The notes beneath the pieces are model-generated. The model was not told the origin of the DNA. It did not search any database and saw nothing but the letters and a program-made list of their open reading frames with translations. Shown here in pieces: positions 5,901-8,749 of a DNA stretch of 8,749 bases. The position numbers and the translations under genes are program-made. Within the stretch, counting starts at the first letter, position 1, and each line of letters opens with the position of its first letter. Origin of the DNA: Thermoplasmata archaeon (GTDB lineage: Archaea > Thermoplasmatota > Thermoplasmata > Sysuiplasmatales > Sysuiplasmataceae); contig JAKAPY010000064.1 of NCBI GenBank assembly GCA_021811925.1, forward strand, positions 1 to 8,749, read 5' to 3'.

Positions 5901-7006
5901 CTGTGCAGCAGCAGCATCTCCTCAAGGAGCATGTTTCTGAAAAGTATCTTCCTGTCTTTTTCAGCCGTGGAAATGCTGGTCGAGAGTCTGTCCGAAAGGA
6001 GCGATGAAACTATCTCTATGTCCTTCAGCTCACTCTCGTTGTAGGGTGAAATGCTCCTGCTCTCAAGTATGAGCAATGCGTTCTTCTTCGAATGCGTCTC
6101 CAGTGGGACTATGCATGCCCACTTCACACCCGCCCCAAGCGGCCTGTACCCGCTGTTCTCAAGGTCGTTGATCAGCAACGGATCCTTCTGGCCCAATGCA
6201 CCGAGCACCACGCTTCCCGGCTTCATACTCTGCGGTGTGTCGAAGAGAGGGGTAAGCGATTCGCTTATGCCTGCATATTCAACTTCCCTCTTTCCCTCAT
6301 CAAGCACCATCAGTGCGACATAGTCAATTCCAATCTTCTTCTGTATTGTGTCTGCGGCCCTGTTGAGGAAACTGCTTGCAAGCGCGCTGTCGCCAATCTG
6401 CCTTCCGAGCTCAATCGCGGCCGAGAGCCGTGCGGCGTGAGCAATCTGTTCTCCAACCGAAAATTCTCTCTTTATAATTGAATCCAGGATGATTGTCACT
6501 GAATGGAATGCGGCAAGCTCCTCCTCCGTGAGTTTTCTCCTGCCTCCCGCGTATAGGTATAATGTCGCATTGCCCCTGCTTCTGCCCCTGAACAGGGTGA
6601 ACTCGCTTGAAGCCGTGGACAGGGCAACCTCGTCGACAAGCAATATGCCAGAGTTTGGGGCTCTTATGGCCCTGGCGGCATCACCGAAGTCGGCATTCAG
6701 TGGAAGAAGCTCCTCGTACTTCGGCTGCTTCTCCGTATCAAGCATTTCATTGTGTGTCGTCCATCTGAACTGCAAATCCTTGCTGATTACAACGATCAAA
6801 ACGAGGATATCGGGATTTTCTGCCGAAATCCTGCTGCTGTAGCTTGAAAGCAGTGATTTCCAGTCACCCGCCTCCAGGAGCGCTTCGGCTGCAGAAGCAA
6901 GGGGGTCGAACGAGCTTTTCTTTGCCTCGTATCTCTTGTCCCTGAAGGCGATGCCCGCCGACTGCTTCTCGAAAATGCTCTTGGAAGGTAATGAATCATC
7001 TCCCAT
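2939..7006 (-). CDS. Giant cytosolic multi-GAF/PAS sensor protein with C-terminal DUF835 domain
   Basis: A very large protein of 1355 residues from the ATG at 7006. Domains in order, numbered from that start: a degenerate GAF/PAS-like region (about 64-183); GAF (195-340); GAF (357-510, with PVGEGIVGKAI and NDAQSD); a divergent GAF-like region (530-698); GAF-like (724-862); GAF (873-1019); PAS (1040-1148, LDGIEGGVIRLDNEGNVSFAN); DUF835 (about 1170-1318), shown by RRGFSYTVSEDKPS, LVISRDHPSRL, LRWLTQVVG and VIFIDGLEYLLANN. I see no membrane segment, histidine-kinase H-box, ATPase, GGDEF or HTH, so the output route is unknown. DUF835 looks like a RecA/KaiC-like fold with a Walker-B-like FIDG (D about 1268) but no P-loop. 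The frame is open to GTG 7072 and ATG 7066, but the TATA box at 7079-7086 puts transcription start near 7058, so I prefer 7006, which has GGAG ten bases ahead. The zinc-protein gene follows on the same strand. Confidence 0.88.
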   Translation of the reverse strand: MGDDSLPSKSIFEKQSAGIAFRDKRYEAKKSSFDPLASAAEALLEAGDWKSLLSSYSSRISAENPDILVLIVVISKDLQFRWTTHNEMLDTEKQPKYEELLPLNADFGDAARAIRAPNSGILLVDEVALSTASSEFTLFRGRSRGNATLYLYAGGRRKLTEEELAAFHSVTIILDSIIKREFSVGEQIAHAARLSAAIELGRQIGDSALASSFLNRAADTIQKKIGIDYVALMVLDEGKREVEYAGISESLTPLFDTPQSMKPGSVVLGALGQKDPLLINDLENSGYRPLGAGVKWACIVPLETHSKKNALLILESRSISPYNESELKDIEIVSSLLSDRLSTSISTAEKDRKILFRNMLLEEMLLLHRQSDPAKIAEESLSFVESAIPSTISVFYALNETRTTLIPVTSRGLFAEEMLSFAVPVGEGIVGKAISNDMPELINDAQSDLRTINMPGGSGEPEAILVIPIKSIKEDIGVITLHRSGKKGFSAEDLEVASIISRQLSTVMERANAAADMRKVVGEKESESTLTGQIADEFISALAEERQETLPVHFLRKCTEVAACESGSLFIKLDGNKEFRSIAQRPTTRSAIKKEVTDEEVDALKRESIHLANNIYVLDDGYKVEDACDKLGLGMDRNIARHEIESIRPYLVLYHEESVPGCESLFVGIGYQQAKSKQLFRGYLLQRLLHFFELKHLKMHDRKSDSEELLRTKKVSYFKDVVYAETDLGRLFEKVVPIIGELVVASSVSIYLANYSASSFDRASFTAYNGTPEPPPRMIMSQAGKLLSSLDAHKKVVRLGSESGDVPFSSLFSKPLLVGRVSTMDGVDYVVITAFEEESDLSTADMQLAELLKALSSRARQLTALNQERQRTGLLNLIDEMARSIIRQADFGRMLDSISSAAGHLIGAEYSLVGFMNSSSIEWGGYYDARIPDAIERLAVKSVEKGEEIIMNDMSGLEIGPENDMPGSITNLMISPITPKSSDLPSVFVLLFNKLTSGGFNENDAWMLERLGSNIIGSMKTTEALKQEKMMKNRAELRKTELAELLDGIEGGVIRLDNEGNVSFANGEARRMFSISQVTSQQKLVDLLSDTDSLQVIDFMDSVKKGEKFEGAYTFGVDGALKRISVLGKPINDHGRRKGTLLFTRDEGTLRQGTEKEGEKSQTPERHAEIRNLRFAIRRGFSYTVSEDKPSVAFATLQDLISAGFDALVISRDHPSRLTEKYKLVNSDLRWLTQVVGNNNLDPSKLSLITSAIISFLEKHQNAVIFIDGLEYLLANNNMIRVIAMLENVMQKVVDSGAVVLAAINRLTFDQKDLAMISKMFEEFDTSDMKKRYMNHGIEEFGEGKEDSSNIDANG

Positions 7007-7078
7007 CTTGATTTGACTCCGGGCCAGCTGGCGCCACCTTGGACGACCACTGGCTTCTTTAACCATGACCACGGTGTG

Positions 7079-7086
7079 TATTTAAA
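7079..7086 (-). promoter_or_regulatory. TATA box of the sensor gene
   Basis: The minus strand reads TTTAAATA after CG. Its centre (7082.5) is only 10 and 16 bp from the GTG at 7072 and ATG at 7066, too close for either to be in the transcript if spacing matches the other promoters in this window (24-26 bp). The implied start near 7058 gives a leader of about 50 bases to the ATG at 7006. Confidence 0.6.
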
Positions 7087-7091
7087 CGAAA

Positions 7092-7104
7092 ATAGTCATA
7101 CTAT
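7092..7104. promoter_or_regulatory. 13-bp 5-3-5 palindrome, candidate regulator site
   Basis: ATAGT-CAT-ACTAT has perfect 5-bp arms and a 3-bp centre. It sits directly upstream of the sensor TATA box. The 13-bp 5-3-5 layout is that reported for archaeal feast/famine (Lrp-type) proteins, and a gene of that family is 6 kb away. A palindrome of this size can arise by chance in a spacer of this length, so the link is tentative. Confidence 0.35.
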
Positions 7105-7114
7105 CTCTCTTGAT

Positions 7115-7179
7115 ATTGAGCTGGCCTAGATGGATTGAGCACTCAGACGGTTAGAAGCTGCCCGCTCAAGGCCGGCAGC
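7115..7179. repeat. Cluster of TTGAGC half-sites and a GCTGCC/GGCAGC dyad
   Basis: ATTGAGC occurs twice in direct order (7115-7121 and 7134-7140, 19 bp apart) and its inverse GCTCAA once (7164-7169). The last lies in the loop of an inverted repeat GCTGCC (7157-7162) / GGCAGC (7174-7179). The cluster fills the middle of the divergent promoter region and ends 11 bp before the TATA box of the 7221 gene, so it may bind a regulator acting on both promoters. Confidence 0.35.
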
Positions 7180-7190
7180 AACTATGTGGT

Positions 7191-7199
7191 TTTATATAT
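7191..7199 (+). promoter_or_regulatory. TATA box of the 7221 gene (leaderless)
   Basis: TTTATATAT is a near-consensus archaeal TATA box. Its centre at 7195 is 26 bp from the ATG at 7221, so the transcript should begin at or beside the start codon. Confidence 0.75.
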
Positions 7200-7220
7200 C
7201 GAAATGCCCTTGTCAGACTA

Positions 7221-7805
7221 ATGTCAGACGATATGCCCGAAGAGGGATTGAATCACTATCACTATTACTACATGGGCAGAGACAGGTTCCCGTTTGCCGA
7301 TTCCGTGTCGTCGCTTCCCCTTGAGGACGACCTCGACAATTGCGAAACACATGATGAGGAACGCATAAGCGCCCTGTGCAGCATTTTTGACTCATTTGTT
7401 GAATCTGAAGCAGCGTCTGCCAGAAGTTCAATTGCATACTCTTCCACAGTCAATGCTTTCTGCCGCAGCATGCTGCAGTCAATAGGCGAGCGCCTGAGCA
7501 CCGGCCCCGGTGTCATTGCGCAGCCAATCTCCCCCGTTTCAAAACAGGGCGCGTTGTTTCCCGCAGGAACGCGTGTCAAGCCCGAGACCTGGCAGAGGTT
7601 GTATGAAATTGCGTCTGAGAGGCTACGCAGGCATGGCTATCTTGTGACACAGCATGACAAGAAGTACATTTCGGCAGGGGCGGGAGTCGAATTGACGCCT
7701 TATATGTGGAGCACACTGATGAGCAGGATGGGCCTGAGGAGGGTCGACAATCCCTTTTCATCCCCGGCTCTTGTCATTTATGTCCCCCGCTCCCAGCCCA
7801 GATGA
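7221..7805 (+). CDS. Unrecognised 194-residue protein, possible winged-helix C-terminus
   Basis: I do not recognise this family. The N-terminal part is acidic and carries a run of aromatic residues and histidines, HYHYYY (12-17), followed by a low-complexity acidic stretch (about 26-47). A middle region (48-92) looks helical and Ser/Ala rich. The C-terminal half (about 110-190) is basic, with a clear amphipathic helix ETWQRLYEIASERLRRHGY (122-140) then short strands, which could be a winged-helix-like or other nucleic-acid-binding fold; this is inference. Three cysteines (41, 53, 81) do not form a metal motif. There is no signal peptide or membrane segment. The start at 7221 is supported by the TATA box spacing. 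The gene is divergent from the sensor gene and shares its regulatory spacer; the following oxidoreductase gene begins at, or 62 bases after, its stop. Confidence 0.8.
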   Translation: MSDDMPEEGLNHYHYYYMGRDRFPFADSVSSLPLEDDLDNCETHDEERISALCSIFDSFVESEAASARSSIAYSSTVNAFCRSMLQSIGERLSTGPGVIAQPISPVSKQGALFPAGTRVKPETWQRLYEIASERLRRHGYLVTQHDKKYISAGAGVELTPYMWSTLMSRMGLRRVDNPFSSPALVIYVPRSQPR

Positions 7806-7867
7806 GGGACAGACCCCTGAGTGTGCCTCAACAAAATAATAAGGCAATTGCGGCCTATGGCATTTCG

Positions 7868-8749
7868 ATGATTACAGTACTCGGAGCAGGACTTGTCGGT
7901 TCTGCCATAATACAGGATTTGTCGGCTGATTTTGATGTAACTGCCTTCGACAAATCCAGGAAGGCGCTCGAAGGCCTGGACATCAGGAAGAAGTACAGCG
8001 ATGACGTCTTCAGCCGACGTCATGTCCTGGAGGAATCAGAAATTGTTGTCACAACGCTTCCAGGAAGCATTTCCTACGCCGTAGTCAGGAAGCTTCTTCG
8101 GATGGGCAAGGCTGTTGTGGATACATCGTTCATGGAGGAGGATCCGTTTACTCTTGACGGGACGGCAAGGAGGAACAAGTCAATATACGTCCCGGACGCG
8201 GGGTACGCTCCCGGGGCGACCAACATACTTTCCGGAAGAATGTACAAGAAGGAAAGGGTGAAGAGGATAGAAATAATCGTTGCAGGCCTCCCAGTCAGCT
8301 GCACCGAGCCATTCAGACATGCGGTCACTTTCAATGTGGAGGGCCTGATAGACGAGTATACCAGGCCTGCACGTATATTGAGAGCCGGCAAGGTTGAGAT
8401 TGTTGACCCGCTTTCTGAAATCTCGACGGTGCCTTTTTCAGGAAACATGTATGATGCATTCTACTCCGACGGTCTCAGAACACTGCTGAGAACTGTCGGC
8501 GTGGAGGAAATGTTCGAAAAGACTCTTCGGTATCCAGGCCATCTGCAGGCAATGAAGCAGTTGAGGGACTTCGGTTATTTCTCAAACGGCAAGGTGGACG
8601 GAATTGTTCCACGGAAGCTTACCGAGTCACTCTTCGGAAGATTTGACACGGACTTCAAGGACATGTGCCTGACAAGGGTCACCGGATTCAATGAAAGGAA
8701 ACTGGAGTACACAAACGTGGACAGATACGACAGGAAGACAGGCACAGAT
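7868..8749 (+). CDS. Saccharopine dehydrogenase / lysine 6-dehydrogenase-like oxidoreductase, 3' end outside window
   Basis: The first 294 codons of a protein of the saccharopine dehydrogenase family (LYS9-like), NAD(P)-dependent enzymes of lysine metabolism; members include saccharopine reductase and lysine 6-dehydrogenase. I translated it directly. It opens with a Rossmann fold, VLGAGLVGS (4-12, glycines 6, 8 and 11); D28 at the end of the second strand suggests NAD over NADP. Further family motifs are VVTTLPG, VVDTSFMEEDP, VPDAGYAPGATNILSG and, later, VEGLIDEYTRPARILRAG. Family members are usually about 370-400 residues, so roughly 80-100 are missing. The ATG at 7868 is chosen because the first strand of the fold starts there. 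The frame stays open to an ATG at 7802, overlapping the previous stop as ATGA, and a GTG at 7823, which would add 22 or 15 residues. AAAATAATAA (7833-7842) is a weak TATA candidate. The exact substrate cannot be decided. Confidence 0.85.
   Translation, partial: MITVLGAGLVGSAIIQDLSADFDVTAFDKSRKALEGLDIRKKYSDDVFSRRHVLEESEIVVTTLPGSISYAVVRKLLRMGKAVVDTSFMEEDPFTLDGTARRNKSIYVPDAGYAPGATNILSGRMYKKERVKRIEIIVAGLPVSCTEPFRHAVTFNVEGLIDEYTRPARILRAGKVEIVDPLSEISTVPFSGNMYDAFYSDGLRTLLRTVGVEEMFEKTLRYPGHLQAMKQLRDFGYFSNGKVDGIVPRKLTESLFGRFDTDFKDMCLTRVTGFNERKLEYTNVDRYDRKTGTD

Noticed and set aside
2999..6842. Many open frames of 60-187 codons on the plus strand across the sensor gene.
   Set aside because: They are antisense to a continuous multi-domain protein, have serine-rich shadow composition, no promoters and no family-like motifs.
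2939..7006. The sensor as a histidine kinase.
   Set aside because: No H-box followed by N, G1 and G2 ATP-binding motifs occurs anywhere in the chain; the C-terminus matches DUF835 instead.
7268..8448. Minus-strand open frames within the 7221 gene and the oxidoreductase gene.
   Set aside because: They are shadows of well-supported plus-strand genes, without promoters or recognisable motifs.
949..8749. The Lrp-type protein as regulator of the saccharopine-dehydrogenase-like gene (a lysine circuit).
   Set aside because: The genes are about 6.5 kb apart with several transcription units between, and no shared operator sequence was seen. Only family knowledge suggests it.
1..8749. CRISPR array, insertion sequence, integrase or tandem repeats.
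   Set aside because: No regularly spaced direct repeats, transposase motifs or terminal inverted repeats were found by reading both strands.

Overview
The window looks like a chromosomal segment of a euryarchaeon, most likely of the Thermoplasmata or a relative. The reasons are: AT-rich TATA boxes sitting 24-27 bp (box centre) upstream of start codons with no room for a leader (leaderless transcripts); an archaeal Lrp/AsnC regulator; a GAF/PAS protein ending in the largely archaeal DUF835 domain; a dolichol-phosphate-mannose-synthase-type glycosyltransferase; and heavy use of AGG (Arg) and ATA (Ile). The assignment is by family knowledge only. I see no insertion sequence, CRISPR array, tRNA or rRNA.

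Layout. 1-658 (-): 5' part of a GT2 polyprenyl-phosphate glycosyltransferase, running off the left edge. 659-948: spacer with its promoter and a 17-bp near-perfect palindrome. 949-1398 (-): Lrp/AsnC regulator with its own leaderless promoter inside a dyad. 1399-1610: regulatory spacer with a possible 28-codon ORF. 1611-2591 (+): two tightly spaced membrane/secreted genes, the first a single-pass protein with five N-glycosylation sequons, the second a four-helix membrane protein. 2596-2844 (-): small double-CxxC zinc protein, meeting the previous operon tail to tail with 4 nt between stops. 2939-7006 (-): very large cytosolic multi-GAF/PAS/DUF835 sensor protein. 7007-7220: divergent promoter region rich in half-sites. 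7221-7805 (+): unrecognised 194-residue protein. 7868-8749 (+): saccharopine-dehydrogenase-like oxidoreductase, running off the right edge.

How they may work together. The sensor and zinc protein probably form one transcription unit; no kinase, cyclase or DNA-binding domain is visible in the sensor, so its output must go through DUF835 and/or partners. The glycosyltransferase could supply lipid-linked sugar for surface glycosylation, and the sequon-rich protein at 1611 is a plausible acceptor class; this is inference. The oxidoreductase belongs to lysine metabolism or a related amino-acid pathway. The least explained parts are the giant sensor, the 7221 gene and the dyad elements around the promoters.
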